64,000 nt of DNA from Oscillospiraceae bacterium (GTDB lineage: Bacteria; Bacillota_A; Clostridia; Oscillospirales; Oscillospiraceae): NCBI GenBank assembly GCA_024690695.1, contig JAILOS010000013.1, positions 1-64,000 on the forward strand, given 5' to 3'. Numbering within the stretch: position 1 is the stretch's first letter; every line of letters starts with the position of its first letter. The notes beneath the pieces are model-generated. The model did no database searches. It saw only the letters and a program-made list of their open reading frames with translations, and was not told the origin of the DNA. Shown piece by piece: positions 15,832-23,693 of the stretch. The position numbers and the translations under genes were made by a program.

Positions 15832-16509
15832 ATGAAGAAAATCATCCGCACGGCGGCTCTGCTGCTGGCTCTGCTGCTGCTTTCCGGCTGCGCCGGAGAG
15901 GCGAAGGAGGAAGAGGAGCGCCCGCGGAGAAGAGGAGAGCGGGAGACCGTGCAGGAAACGGCGCAGGAGCCGCAGGAGGAGCCGCAGGAAGAGACGAAGG
16001 AGGACGGCGTCATCCGCGCGGAGATCACCGTGAAGGACTACGGCACGATCGTGCTGGAGCTGGACGCGCAGGCGGCGCCCGTCACGGTGGAGAATTTCGT
16101 CGAGCTGGCCGAGAGCGGCTTTTACGACGGGCTGACCTTTCACCGGATCATGGACGGCTTCATGATTCAGGGAGGCGATCCGGACGGGAACGGGACCGGC
16201 GGCTCGGGCAGGAACATCAAGGGCGAGTTCGCGCTCAACGGCGTGGAGAACCCGATCAGCCACGTCAAGGGCGTGATCTCGATGGCGCGGGCCCGGAGCT
16301 ATGACAGCGCGAGCTCGCAGTTTTTCATCACCGTCGCGGACGCGACCTTCCTTGACGGCGGCTACGCGGCCTTCGGAAGGGTCGTGGAGGGAATGGAGAT
16401 CGCCGAGCAGATCGCCGCGGACGCGCGTCCGATCGACGATAACGGCACGATTCCGCGCGATCGGCAGCCCGTGATCGAGAGCGTCGTCATCGTGCGGGAA
16501 ACAGGATAA
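15832..16509 (+). CDS. Cyclophilin-type peptidyl-prolyl isomerase lipoprotein
   Basis: A 225-residue exported lipoprotein. The lipobox LLLSGC places the acylated cysteine near residue 20, followed by a Glu/Gln-rich linker of about 40 residues. The cyclophilin domain follows: GLTFHRIMDGFMIQGGDP carries the catalytic Arg, and SSQFFI and the YAAFGRVVEGM region match. It would help fold secreted proteins at the outer face of the membrane. It is the last gene of the operon and ends before a GC-rich hairpin. Confidence 0.92.
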   Translation: MKKIIRTAALLLALLLLSGCAGEAKEEEERPRRRGERETVQETAQEPQEEPQEETKEDGVIRAEITVKDYGTIVLELDAQAAPVTVENFVELAESGFYDGLTFHRIMDGFMIQGGDPDGNGTGGSGRNIKGEFALNGVENPISHVKGVISMARARSYDSASSQFFITVADATFLDGGYAAFGRVVEGMEIAEQIAADARPIDDNGTIPRDRQPVIESVVIVRETG

Positions 16510-16560
16510 AAACGAACTAAAAAGGCTATAAAAACAGGTAAAGGATATAAAATGCAGAAA

Positions 16561-16777
16561 GGGCGCCGGTATTTCCGGCGCCCTTTCCATGTAAAGAGAA
16601 ACTCGAGCGAAGAGGTGTCGATACGTAAGGGGAGAGCGAAGAGAGGGGGCGGGGAGCCCCCTTTCTTCGTTCAATCATACAAAAACAGGAACTTCTAAGA
16701 AGTTTCTTTTTTTGCCCTCAATCTTTCGACACTTCGTCGAAAGATTGAGGGCGCCGGTATTTCCGGCGCCCTTTCCA
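16561..16777. repeat. Cluster of hairpins with a duplicated 29-base terminator unit
   Basis: GGGCGCCGG-N5-CCGGCGCCCTTTCC occurs at 16561 and again, identical, at 16749. Just before the second copy a perfect 16-bp hairpin (16715-16730 with 16736-16751, loop ACTTC) shares its last GGG with it. Two more imperfect hairpins lie between (around 16630-16672 and AACTTCTAAGAAGTT near 16690, followed by a T-run). The region separates the convergent cyclophilin and oxidoreductase genes and probably terminates both. Confidence 0.7.
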
Positions 16778-16791
16778 AATGGGGTTAAGTC

Positions 16792-19401
16792 TCAGTTCCC
16801 GTTCATTTTGCGGATGCGGATGCGGTTCTCGCGCTCGGCGATAAAGGCCGGCAGCACCTTCGGACGGTCAAAGTACTCGATACTCTCGACGTTCGTGCGC
16901 TTGAAGAGGTGGATCGCGTCAAACTTGCAGCGGGTCGTGCACACGCCGCAGCCGAGGCACTTGTTCGGATCGACGAAGGAAGCGCCGCAGCCGAGGCAGC
17001 GGGCGGTCTCGGCCTTGACCTGTTCCTCGGTGAAGGCTTCGCGGTCGTCGCGGAAGCTCAGCGCCTTCGCTTTGTCGCGGCCGGGGATCTGCCGCGCGCC
17101 GGCGTCGCTCGTGCTTCGCACGGTGTCAAAGTCCACGTTCTCCTTGTCGAAGGCGCGGTAGGTGAGCCGGTCGCGGCCGATCACGAGGCTCTGCCCGGGA
17201 TGGACGTAGCGGTGGATGGAGATGGCGGCCTGCTTGCCCTGGGCGATCGCGTCGATCGCAAACTTCGGGCCGGTATAGGCGTCGCCGCCGACGAAAACGT
17301 CGGGCTGGGCGGTCTGGTAGGTGACGGCGTCGGCGATCACGCGGCCCTTCTCGTCCGTCTTCAGCTCGCCGAGGTCGAGCCCGCCGAGATCGATCCGCTG
17401 ACCGATCGCCGCGAGCACGGCGTCGCATTCGACGCGCCGGCCGCCCTCGCACAGGAGCGTCGAGACGCGGCCGTTGTCGCCTTCGATCGAGACCGGACGG
17501 TGCTCGAAGAGGAAGCGCACGCCCTCCTCCTTCGCCTCGGCGACCTCGGCGGGATCGGCGGGCATGTCGCTCTCCTTGCGGCGGTAGGCCACCGTGACCT
17601 CCGCGCCGAGACGCACGGCCGTGCGGGCCACGTCCATCGCGACGTTGCCGCCGCCGACGACCACGACCTTTTTGCCGATCGCGGGCCTGGCGCCGGCGTT
17701 GACCTCGCGCAGGAAGTCGATGCCGCCCCAGACGCCCTCGAGCTCCTCGCCCGGGATGCCGAGGGAGGCGGACTTCTGCGCGCCGATCGCGAGATAGATC
17801 GCGTCGAAGCCCTGCTCGCGCAGCTGCTGCACGCTCAGGTCTTTGCCGATCTCCACGCCGCAGCGGAACATGACGCCCAGCTCCTTGAGCACGTCGATCT
17901 CGGCGTCGAGCACCGGCTTTTCGAGCCGGAAGCTCGGGATGCCGTAGCGCAGCATGCCGCCGGGCAGCTCGTTTTTGTCGAACACGGTGACGCGGTAGTT
18001 GTCGGCGGCGAGGAAGTAAGCGCAGCTCAGGCCGGCGGGGCCGGCGCCGATGACGGCGATCTTCTTGTCGCTGTAGTCGTACAGCTTCTTCGGCACGAAG
18101 CGGGTGTCGCGCGCCAGCTCTCTGTCGGCGATGAAGCGCTTGACCTCGTCGATGGCGACGGCGCGATCGACGTCGCCGCGGGTGCAGACCTCCTCGCACT
18201 TGCGGTTGCAGATGCGGCCGCAGACGGCGGGCAGGGGGTTCTCCTTCTTGATGAGCTCCAGCGCCTCGAGCCAGCGGCCCTGCGCAGCGAGCTTCAGATA
18301 GCCCTGCACGGCGATGTGCGCGGGGCAGGCCGTTTTGCACGGAGCGGTACCCTCGGGCGCGACGTATTCGCGGTTCGTGCGGTGCTCCGGATTCCAGTGC
18401 TCCCTCGTCCACTCAAGGTCGTCGGGCAGCTCCTTCGACGGATGCTCGATCGGCGTTTTGGCGCAGAGCTTCTGACCCATCTGGATGGCGTTGTTCGCGC
18501 AGCGGTCGGTGCACTGGCCGCAGGCCACGCACTTGCTCTCGTCGATCCGGGCGACGTAGTTGCTCTTGGAGGCGGCCGGCGTGTTGTAGTACTCGGTCAT
18601 GCCCAGCGCGAGGCAGCTCTCCGGCATGCAGTTGCAGATCGCGAAGGTCTCGCCCTGGTGCAGGGTCGTGATCTGGTGGACGCAGCCGCGCTCCTCAAAC
18701 TTTTTGATGAGCTCCTTCGCCTCGGCCACGGTGGCGGGGCGGCCCTTGCCGGTGCGGTTGAACATGTCGCCCACGTGGCCCATGAACAGGCAGTAGCCCT
18801 CGTCCAGATCGCCGCTGCCCTCGCCCATCAGGCGGCGCACGCGGCGGCACTGGCAGGGCGTGATGCTGATGTGGCCCTCGTTGTCCTCAATGTACTTGCT
18901 GCATTTCTCGTTGTCGATCTGCTGCGCCTCGGCGGGGATGGCGCTCTCGACCGGGATGACGCGCATGATGCCCGCGCCCATCGGCGTGTTCGGCGCGTGC
19001 TCGATCTGGCTCGTCGTCGCGTGCTGCTCGAAGGCGTAGGCAATCTCGGGATGAGCCAGGCAGAATTTTTCGTTGATCAGCAGGAACTCGAAAATGCCGG
19101 GGGTGTAGGGCGGCAGCAGGTAGATCTCCAGGCCCACCTTCGGCACGACGACCTGGACGACGAGGCCGATGTCGGTGATCTCGTGCAGGATCTCGCGCGT
19201 GCGCTTCACGGGCAGCTTCGCCTTGCGGGCGATCATCGGCACGAAGGCCGGCTTCATGCTCTTCATCGCCATCATGACGGCGATCTGCTCGTCGGTGATC
19301 CATTTTTCAAAGAGCTTGTACTCCGCGCAGTCTGGCGTGATCTTGTAATGCCCGTCGTTGATCTTCTCGCAGAGCCGGATCAGATTCTCTCTCACTTCCA
19401 A
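16792..19401 (-). CDS. Large FAD-dependent oxidoreductase with Fe-S domains (GltD-like)
   Basis: An 869-residue multidomain flavoprotein. Residues 1-270 form a poorly known N-terminal domain with clustered cysteines (CQCRRVRR, ICNCMPESC). Near 285-300 is a ferredoxin motif CVACGQCTDRC. Residues 345-440 match the Fe-S domain of glutamate synthase small subunit (CPAHIAVQGY, CGRICNRKCEEVC). Residues 450-770 hold FAD (GAGPAGLSCAYFL) and NAD(P)H (GGGNVAMDVARTA) binding. The C-terminus adds CLGCGVCTTRC. It probably moves electrons between NAD(P)H and ferredoxin-type centres. It is transcribed alone from a strong promoter. Confidence 0.85.
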   Translation of the reverse strand: MEVRENLIRLCEKINDGHYKITPDCAEYKLFEKWITDEQIAVMMAMKSMKPAFVPMIARKAKLPVKRTREILHEITDIGLVVQVVVPKVGLEIYLLPPYTPGIFEFLLINEKFCLAHPEIAYAFEQHATTSQIEHAPNTPMGAGIMRVIPVESAIPAEAQQIDNEKCSKYIEDNEGHISITPCQCRRVRRLMGEGSGDLDEGYCLFMGHVGDMFNRTGKGRPATVAEAKELIKKFEERGCVHQITTLHQGETFAICNCMPESCLALGMTEYYNTPAASKSNYVARIDESKCVACGQCTDRCANNAIQMGQKLCAKTPIEHPSKELPDDLEWTREHWNPEHRTNREYVAPEGTAPCKTACPAHIAVQGYLKLAAQGRWLEALELIKKENPLPAVCGRICNRKCEEVCTRGDVDRAVAIDEVKRFIADRELARDTRFVPKKLYDYSDKKIAVIGAGPAGLSCAYFLAADNYRVTVFDKNELPGGMLRYGIPSFRLEKPVLDAEIDVLKELGVMFRCGVEIGKDLSVQQLREQGFDAIYLAIGAQKSASLGIPGEELEGVWGGIDFLREVNAGARPAIGKKVVVVGGGNVAMDVARTAVRLGAEVTVAYRRKESDMPADPAEVAEAKEEGVRFLFEHRPVSIEGDNGRVSTLLCEGGRRVECDAVLAAIGQRIDLGGLDLGELKTDEKGRVIADAVTYQTAQPDVFVGGDAYTGPKFAIDAIAQGKQAAISIHRYVHPGQSLVIGRDRLTYRAFDKENVDFDTVRSTSDAGARQIPGRDKAKALSFRDDREAFTEEQVKAETARCLGCGASFVDPNKCLGCGVCTTRCKFDAIHLFKRTNVESIEYFDRPKVLPAFIAERENRIRIRKMNGN

Positions 19402-19455
19402 AAGGGCGTCCCTCCTCTGTTTCGTATAGCGGATCGGTCATAAATCCACAAATAC

Positions 19456-19484
19456 AGTGTAGCGAAAAAACCTGTTTTTGTCAA
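19456..19484 (-). promoter_or_regulatory. Promoter of the FAD/Fe-S oxidoreductase gene
   Basis: On the minus strand TTGACA (19479-19484), 17-base spacer, TACACT (19456-19461). Confidence 0.75.
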
Positions 19485-19516
19485 TGAGTCTCCGCCTCTC
19501 CGGCGGGATCGGAACG

Positions 19517-19552
19517 GAAAAGACGCCCCGGGGGTCCGGGACGTCCTTTTTT
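19517..19552 (-). terminator. Terminator after the phosphopantetheinyl transferase gene
   Basis: A GACGTCCCGG/CCGGGGCGTC stem (one G-U pair) is flanked by AAAAAA and TTTT on the minus strand, seven bases after the stop at 19559. It can work in both orientations. Confidence 0.65.
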
Positions 19553-19558
19553 GACGTA

Positions 19559-20179
19559 TCAAACGAGCAGCTCGCCCGCGGAGAGGAAGCGCGGCGCGCA
19601 GTCCGCGTTTGCCGGAGCGCAGACGACGAAGCTGCAGCCCGGCAGGGAAAAGCTGAAGAAGCGGCGGCCCGGCGCGGGCGTCAGCGCTTCGGCCCGCAGC
19701 GGGGTGAGCGACGCGTCGAGCTTGATAAGGCACTCCTTGCGGCTCCAGAGCTCGCAGAAGGCGGCCTCCGTGTCGGCGCTTGCGCGGACGAAGCGCTGCT
19801 CGGCCCCGGTAAAGACCCGCCGCAGCACCGGCTCGCGCAGCCCTCCGTACCGTTCGACGTCCACGCTCGCCGGCTCGCCGGAGACCAGCGCGGCGGCGTA
19901 ATCCCCGGAGTGAGTGAGCGAGAGAAAGAGCTCCGGCCGCGCCGTCAGCACGGGCCTTCCGTCGGCCGCGTAGGCAAAGGAGCGGTCGTCCGCGCCGAGC
20001 GTCTCCAGCGCCCGTCGCAGCAGCAGCCCCGCGGCCGCGCAGCGGAGCTTGTCCTCCTCCCGCCGAAAGGCGCGCAGCTTCTTCAGCCGCGCCTCCGGCA
20101 GCGCTTCGGCCGCGGCGAGCAGCCGGTCGGCGGGGAGCTCGCGCAGATCGGCGGCGTACAGCAGAAGAAAGGGCTCCAT
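19559..20179 (-). CDS. Sfp-type 4'-phosphopantetheinyl transferase
   Basis: A 206-residue enzyme that transfers phosphopantetheine from CoA to a Ser of carrier proteins. The family marks are present in order: SLTHSGD, then VDVERYG (Asp and Glu as metal ligands), then ELWSRKECLIKL, the WxxKEA motif with Ser-Arg variation. No carrier protein or synthase is in the window. It starts four bases after the LRR lipoprotein stop, so it shares a transcript with it. Confidence 0.85.
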   Translation of the reverse strand: MEPFLLLYAADLRELPADRLLAAAEALPEARLKKLRAFRREEDKLRCAAAGLLLRRALETLGADDRSFAYAADGRPVLTARPELFLSLTHSGDYAAALVSGEPASVDVERYGGLREPVLRRVFTGAEQRFVRASADTEAAFCELWSRKECLIKLDASLTPLRAEALTPAPGRRFFSFSLPGCSFVVCAPANADCAPRFLSAGELLV

Positions 20180-20183
20180 GCGT

Positions 20184-21638
20184 TCAGGGCAGGACGAGCT
20201 TCATGTCCCGGACGGCCCGCTCAAGCTCTTCCTCGGTCAGCTCGTCGAGACTCTTGTAGCAGAGCGGGTCGACCCAATCGTAGGCGTAAGCCTCGATCTG
20301 ATAATCGCCGAACTGCTCACGCAGCAGCGCGTAGCGCGGGACGTTGTGGCCCCAGTCGTCCTTGCACCAGCCCTCGTTCTTGTGGAAGGCCGTCGTCGTG
20401 TTGATCAGCGTGTCGGGCAGCTTTTCGCGGATTTCCCGCTTCTGGTAGTCGGGGACGGGCGTCACACAGCCGATCCACAGACGCTCGAGCTGCGTCATTT
20501 CGTACAGCGGCGTCACGTCGTAGATGCGCCAGCAGTTGCCGATATTCAGATGCTTGAGGTTGTGGAGATTGGCAAAGGGCTCCACGTTGTCGCAGTTTGT
20601 GCTGAGTACCTCCAGGTACTCCAGATTTTCCAGACAACCGATCGGCGTCGGGTCGTTCCACGGCGCGCAGGCCACGATCAGCACCGTGAGCTTCGGCATG
20701 TTGTAAAGGAAGGACAGATCGTGCAGCTGGCTGTGCCCGATGTCCAGCCATTCGACGTCACAGCAGTAAAACAGGCCTTCGTAGCAGCTTTCGTCCAGGC
20801 GGCGGCCCTCAGAGGAGGCGAGGATGCGCTTGACGTCGGTGCGGACGGTGTAGTCCTCGCCGAACCAGACGCGCCAGACGACCCGGATGTTCGGATAGGC
20901 GTCGCGGATCACGGCCATGTGTTCGTTATCCACGCCGCAGGAGTCCATGTCGAGGTAGGTGCAGCGGGTCATGTAGGGCAGCACCTCGAGCACGGCCGCG
21001 CCCTGGTCGTCCATTTTCCGCTGACTGATGATCATCTGCTCGTCCAGCACGGAAAACGCCTTGCCGAACAGCGTAAAGCGGTAGTCCACCGCCGCCTCGG
21101 GGAAAGCGGCCTGGAACGCGCCGACGTCCTCCCAACTCAGGCGGTCGGGGTCCTCCTCGCTGCGCTCGCCGAGGTCGATGCGCTGCAGCGCGCTCAGCAG
21201 ACGCAGCCGGAACAGCGCGTCCTCCGCCTCTTCATGCCGGAGCGTTGAGAGATCGGCCTCCTCGGCCGTGTTGTCCAGCACGGTCCCGTCGGGCAGCTCC
21301 ACGTCGCACAGCAGCTCCACCTCGGGGTGCCTTTCGGCATAGTCGAGGATCTCGGCGTAGCAGCGGCTGCCGCGCAGATCAAGGCTTTTCAGCGCCGGAA
21401 AGCTCTCCAGCAGCGGGCTTTCGCCCTCCTCCAGCACCAGCGTCAGCTCCTCGGCCTCGGGACGAAAGCTCCCGGCCGCGAAAACGATCGGCTCGGGCGT
21501 CGGGACCGGGGTCGGCTCCGGCGTCGGCGCGGGGGTGGAGAGCTCCTGCGCGGGGATCGGCGTCCCGCAGCCGCACAGCAGCAGCGCGCACAGCAGCAGC
21601 GCGGCCGGCAGCAGGATCGGAAACAGGCGTTTTTTCAT
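20184..21638 (-). CDS. Leucine-rich-repeat lipoprotein
   Basis: A 484-residue surface lipoprotein. The signal peptide ends in a lipobox LLLCGC (Cys near 24), followed by a Thr/Pro/Glu linker (TPAPTPEPTPVPTPEP). The body contains degenerate leucine-rich repeats (LKSLDLRGSR, CTYLDMDSC, VEWLDIGHS, LEYLEVLSTN, LKHLNIGNC, LERLWIGC). The C-terminal 80 residues are not repetitive. No enzyme motif is visible; binding of a partner or ligand outside the membrane is likely. It lies upstream of the phosphopantetheinyl transferase gene in one unit. Confidence 0.85.
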   Translation of the reverse strand: MKKRLFPILLPAALLLCALLLCGCGTPIPAQELSTPAPTPEPTPVPTPEPIVFAAGSFRPEAEELTLVLEEGESPLLESFPALKSLDLRGSRCYAEILDYAERHPEVELLCDVELPDGTVLDNTAEEADLSTLRHEEAEDALFRLRLLSALQRIDLGERSEEDPDRLSWEDVGAFQAAFPEAAVDYRFTLFGKAFSVLDEQMIISQRKMDDQGAAVLEVLPYMTRCTYLDMDSCGVDNEHMAVIRDAYPNIRVVWRVWFGEDYTVRTDVKRILASSEGRRLDESCYEGLFYCCDVEWLDIGHSQLHDLSFLYNMPKLTVLIVACAPWNDPTPIGCLENLEYLEVLSTNCDNVEPFANLHNLKHLNIGNCWRIYDVTPLYEMTQLERLWIGCVTPVPDYQKREIREKLPDTLINTTTAFHKNEGWCKDDWGHNVPRYALLREQFGDYQIEAYAYDWVDPLCYKSLDELTEEELERAVRDMKLVLP

Positions 21639-21689
21639 GGATCGAACCTCCCGGAACGGCGTCGGCCGCAGCGGCCGGGCCGTGAGTTT

Positions 21690-22472
21690 TTAATCGACGT
21701 GGATGATCTTCTGCGTCAGCTCTTCGGCCTTGACCTGAGGATTCGGGAAGCGCTCGCGCTTCTCGGTGACCTTGCCGACGTTGATGGCCTGCTTCGGGCA
21801 GTACTGCACGCAGCTCAGGCAGCCGATGCAGTTCGGGCCGAAGCTCGGCCGGCCGCGCAGGAGCTGGATGTTGTTGCGCGGGCAGATCCGCTCGCAGGTG
21901 CCGCAGCCGACGCAGGCGGAGCTGACGGTGAAGCGCTTGACGTTTCTGGCGTGCATGCCGGCGAAGGCGCGGCTCTCCAGTGCGAAGAGCCCGTTCTTCG
22001 GCGGCTTTTTGGCGCTGCGCTTCATCGCGCGCGCCGCGGCGCCCACCTCGGCCGCCTTGCGGTCGATGCGCGCCTGCGCCTCCTCGCGGCTCGTGCGCGG
22101 GAAGGTGAGCGTGTGCGGCATCAGCCAGATGCAGGTCGAGTGATTGGAGATCTTGTCCCAGTAGTCGAGGCCCACGAGCTCGTCGAGCTTGTGCAGGCCG
22201 CAGCCGATGTAGCCGGCGTACTGCTCGACGGCGAAACGGTAGGCGTCCGGGGCGATCCGGATGTTCTTGACGTAGAACTCCACGTCGCCGGGCAGACCGC
22301 CGCCGTAGCAGGGGAAGACGAAGCCCACGCGCCGGGCCTCGGTCGCGTCGGTCTTCTCGGGATAGCTGCGCATCATGACGATGTCGGTGTCGCCGAGAGC
22401 CTTGGCGATGCTCTTGGCCATGCTCAGGCAGTGGCCGGAGCCGGAGTAGCAGTAGATGATGTTTTCACTCAT
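21690..22472 (-). CDS. EFR1-type flavodoxin-ferredoxin fusion protein
   Basis: A 260-residue redox protein. The N-terminus is flavodoxin-like (YCYSGSGHCLSMA as the FMN phosphate loop, then VFPCYGGGLP), and the C-terminal part carries two 4Fe-4S motifs, CVGCGTCERIC and CIGCLSCVQYC. This order matches the EFR1 family (flavodoxin plus ferredoxin). The start at 22472 has AAGGAAG upstream; the longer frame lacks a site. Electron donor and acceptor are unknown. Confidence 0.85.
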   Translation of the reverse strand: MSENIIYCYSGSGHCLSMAKSIAKALGDTDIVMMRSYPEKTDATEARRVGFVFPCYGGGLPGDVEFYVKNIRIAPDAYRFAVEQYAGYIGCGLHKLDELVGLDYWDKISNHSTCIWLMPHTLTFPRTSREEAQARIDRKAAEVGAAARAMKRSAKKPPKNGLFALESRAFAGMHARNVKRFTVSSACVGCGTCERICPRNNIQLLRGRPSFGPNCIGCLSCVQYCPKQAINVGKVTEKRERFPNPQVKAEELTQKIIHVD

Positions 22473-22539
22473 GGCGTTTCTTCCTTTCTGTCCGCCGCGG
22501 CGCGGGCGCGCCGCCTGTCCCGGATATACGAAATATACT

Positions 22540-22576
22540 AAAAAGCCTCTTTTGTCATGAAACAAAAGAGGCTTTT
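22540..22576 (-). terminator. Terminator of tRNA-Ser
   Basis: AAAAAGCCTCTTTTGT and its exact complement flank a five-base loop, just after the tRNA 3' end on the minus strand, ending in TTTTT. Works in both directions. Confidence 0.85.
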
Positions 22577-22581
22577 TCTGG

Positions 22582-22670
22582 CGCAGAAGGCGAGATTTGA
22601 ACTCGCGCGCGCTTTTTACACGCCTACTCCCTTAGCAGGGGAGCCCCTTCGGCCTCTTGGGTACTTCTGC
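22582..22670 (-). tRNA. tRNA-Ser (GCU anticodon)
   Basis: On the minus strand GCAGAAG pairs with CTTCTGC as the acceptor stem, G is the discriminator, and the anticodon loop CTGCTAA gives GCU, reading AGC/AGU serine codons. The long variable arm typical of serine tRNAs is present (GTAGGCGTGTAAAAAGCGCG region). The T-loop GTTCAAAT is standard. CCA is not encoded. Length is 89 bases. Confidence 0.95.
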
Positions 22671-22706
22671 AAGCCGAAAACACTGAGCCGATGCGATTGC
22701 TCAGAT

Positions 22707-22735
22707 ATAGTAGCACAGCGGCGCGGCCTTGTCAA
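22707..22735 (-). promoter_or_regulatory. Promoter of tRNA-Ser
   Basis: On the minus strand TTGACA (22730-22735), 17-base spacer, TACTAT (22707-22712), about 36 bases before the tRNA. Confidence 0.8.
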
Positions 22736-22759
22736 GAGCGAGTTGGCCGCCTTTTTGCT

Positions 22760-23257
22760 TCACAGCTCGATCAGGATTACCCGGCAGCCCTGACGGCGCG
22801 CGTAGAGGATCGTGTTCATCGTGCCGCCGGGCTGCCCGTCGTAGCAGGCCAGCAGCAGAGAGGAGCGGTCGACCATATAGCGGTTGCGGCGCTGCATGCA
22901 GCCGGGCGTGTAGGCGTGCTGGACGAAACGCACCTCGTCGCAGTCGGCCACGAGCGCCTCGTAGCGGCGGCGCTGCCCCGCGCTCCAGGCGTCGGCCTGC
23001 CCGTCGCAGGGGATCGCCGCCTCGAGCGTCACCTCGGGATGCCGCCGCCGCAGCGCCAGCACGGCCTCGGCAAAGAGCATGTCGCAGCCGGCCGCCATCC
23101 CGCACAGAAAGTGCCGGTAGCCTGCCTCGTAAACGCCCTCCAGCCGGGCCTCCAGCTCAGCCTTGACGCGCAGGCAGCGCGCGTCGTTTTCGTCGTAGCC
23201 CCAGGGGAGCTTGGCGGGCCGGTGCCCGGAAAAACAGCAGCAAAGCGACCGATCCAT
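22760..23257 (-). CDS. SLOG-family (YpsA/DUF1273-like) nucleotide-binding protein
   Basis: A 165-residue Rossmann-like protein. It has CFSGHRP at the N-terminus, GMAAGCDMLFAEAVL around residue 53 and the central IPCDGQADAW segment, which together are typical of the SLOG/YpsA family, thought to bind nucleotides or nucleotide-derived signals. The role here is unknown. It is a single gene just upstream of the FMN riboswitch, in the opposite direction. Confidence 0.8.
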   Translation of the reverse strand: MDRSLCCCFSGHRPAKLPWGYDENDARCLRVKAELEARLEGVYEAGYRHFLCGMAAGCDMLFAEAVLALRRRHPEVTLEAAIPCDGQADAWSAGQRRRYEALVADCDEVRFVQHAYTPGCMQRRNRYMVDRSSLLLACYDGQPGGTMNTILYARRQGCRVILIEL

Positions 23258-23312
23258 GCGCGCCCTCCTTTCGACGACTGAGCAAAAGTTATTGTACTCC
23301 TCAAACTCCCTC

Positions 23313-23341
23313 TTGTCAAAGGGCGAAAGCTGTGATATTGT
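23313..23341 (+). promoter_or_regulatory. Promoter of the FMN riboswitch-ribU transcript
   Basis: TTGTCA (23313-23318), 17-base spacer, TATTGT (23336-23341), placing the transcript start about 10 bases before the aptamer. Confidence 0.6.
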
Positions 23342-23352
23342 AACAGCGTCAA

Positions 23353-23618
23353 TTCTTCAGGGCAGGGTGCGATCCCCGACCGGCGGTACAGTCCGCGAGC
23401 TGAGGAAACGACAATTGAACCCGCAAGAGCGTTTCGCGAGGATTTTTTTGTCACGGTGAAGTCGAAAAAGCGCAGGAATACTTTGTGTATTTCCAGCTTT
23501 TGAGACGAGATCGTGGCGAAAAAAGTCCGCTAAACGCCGCGGCGGCGTTTGATTGGCGCTTCCTTGGCACGAACCGGTGCGATTCCGGTACCGACAGTAT
23601 AGTCTGGATGGAAGAGGA
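23353..23618 (+). ncRNA. FMN riboswitch (RFN element) with an unusually long internal insertion
   Basis: The 5' half has the RFN core CAGGGCAGGGTGCGATCCCCG, then GACCGGCGGTACAGTCCGCGAGC. The 3' half is CCGGTGCGATTCCGG, then CCGACAGTATAGTCTGGATGG and GAAGAGGA, which pairs with TTCTTC at the 5' end. About 170 bases separate the conserved halves, containing a hairpin around 23464-23503 and the palindrome AAACGCCGCGGCGGCGTTT near 23534. A terminator follows, so FMN binding probably stops transcription of ribU. Confidence 0.92.
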
Positions 23619-23640
23619 ATGATTTTTTACGTCCTTTTAC

Positions 23641-23671
23641 GCCCGGAGACATTGCGTCTTCGGGCTTTTTT
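23641..23671 (+). terminator. Riboswitch-controlled terminator before ribU
   Basis: GCCCGGAGAC, a short loop, GTCTTCGGGC and TTTTTT lie between the aptamer and the ribU ribosome binding site. This is the likely expression platform. Confidence 0.8.
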
Positions 23672-23693
23672 ACATCAGACGGGAGGAATCGAA

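Noticed and set aside
16909..19443. An 844-codon plus-strand open frame
   Set aside because: Exactly antisense to the FAD/Fe-S oxidoreductase, whose motifs are unmistakable; the plus translation is Ala/Asp/His-rich shadow sequence.
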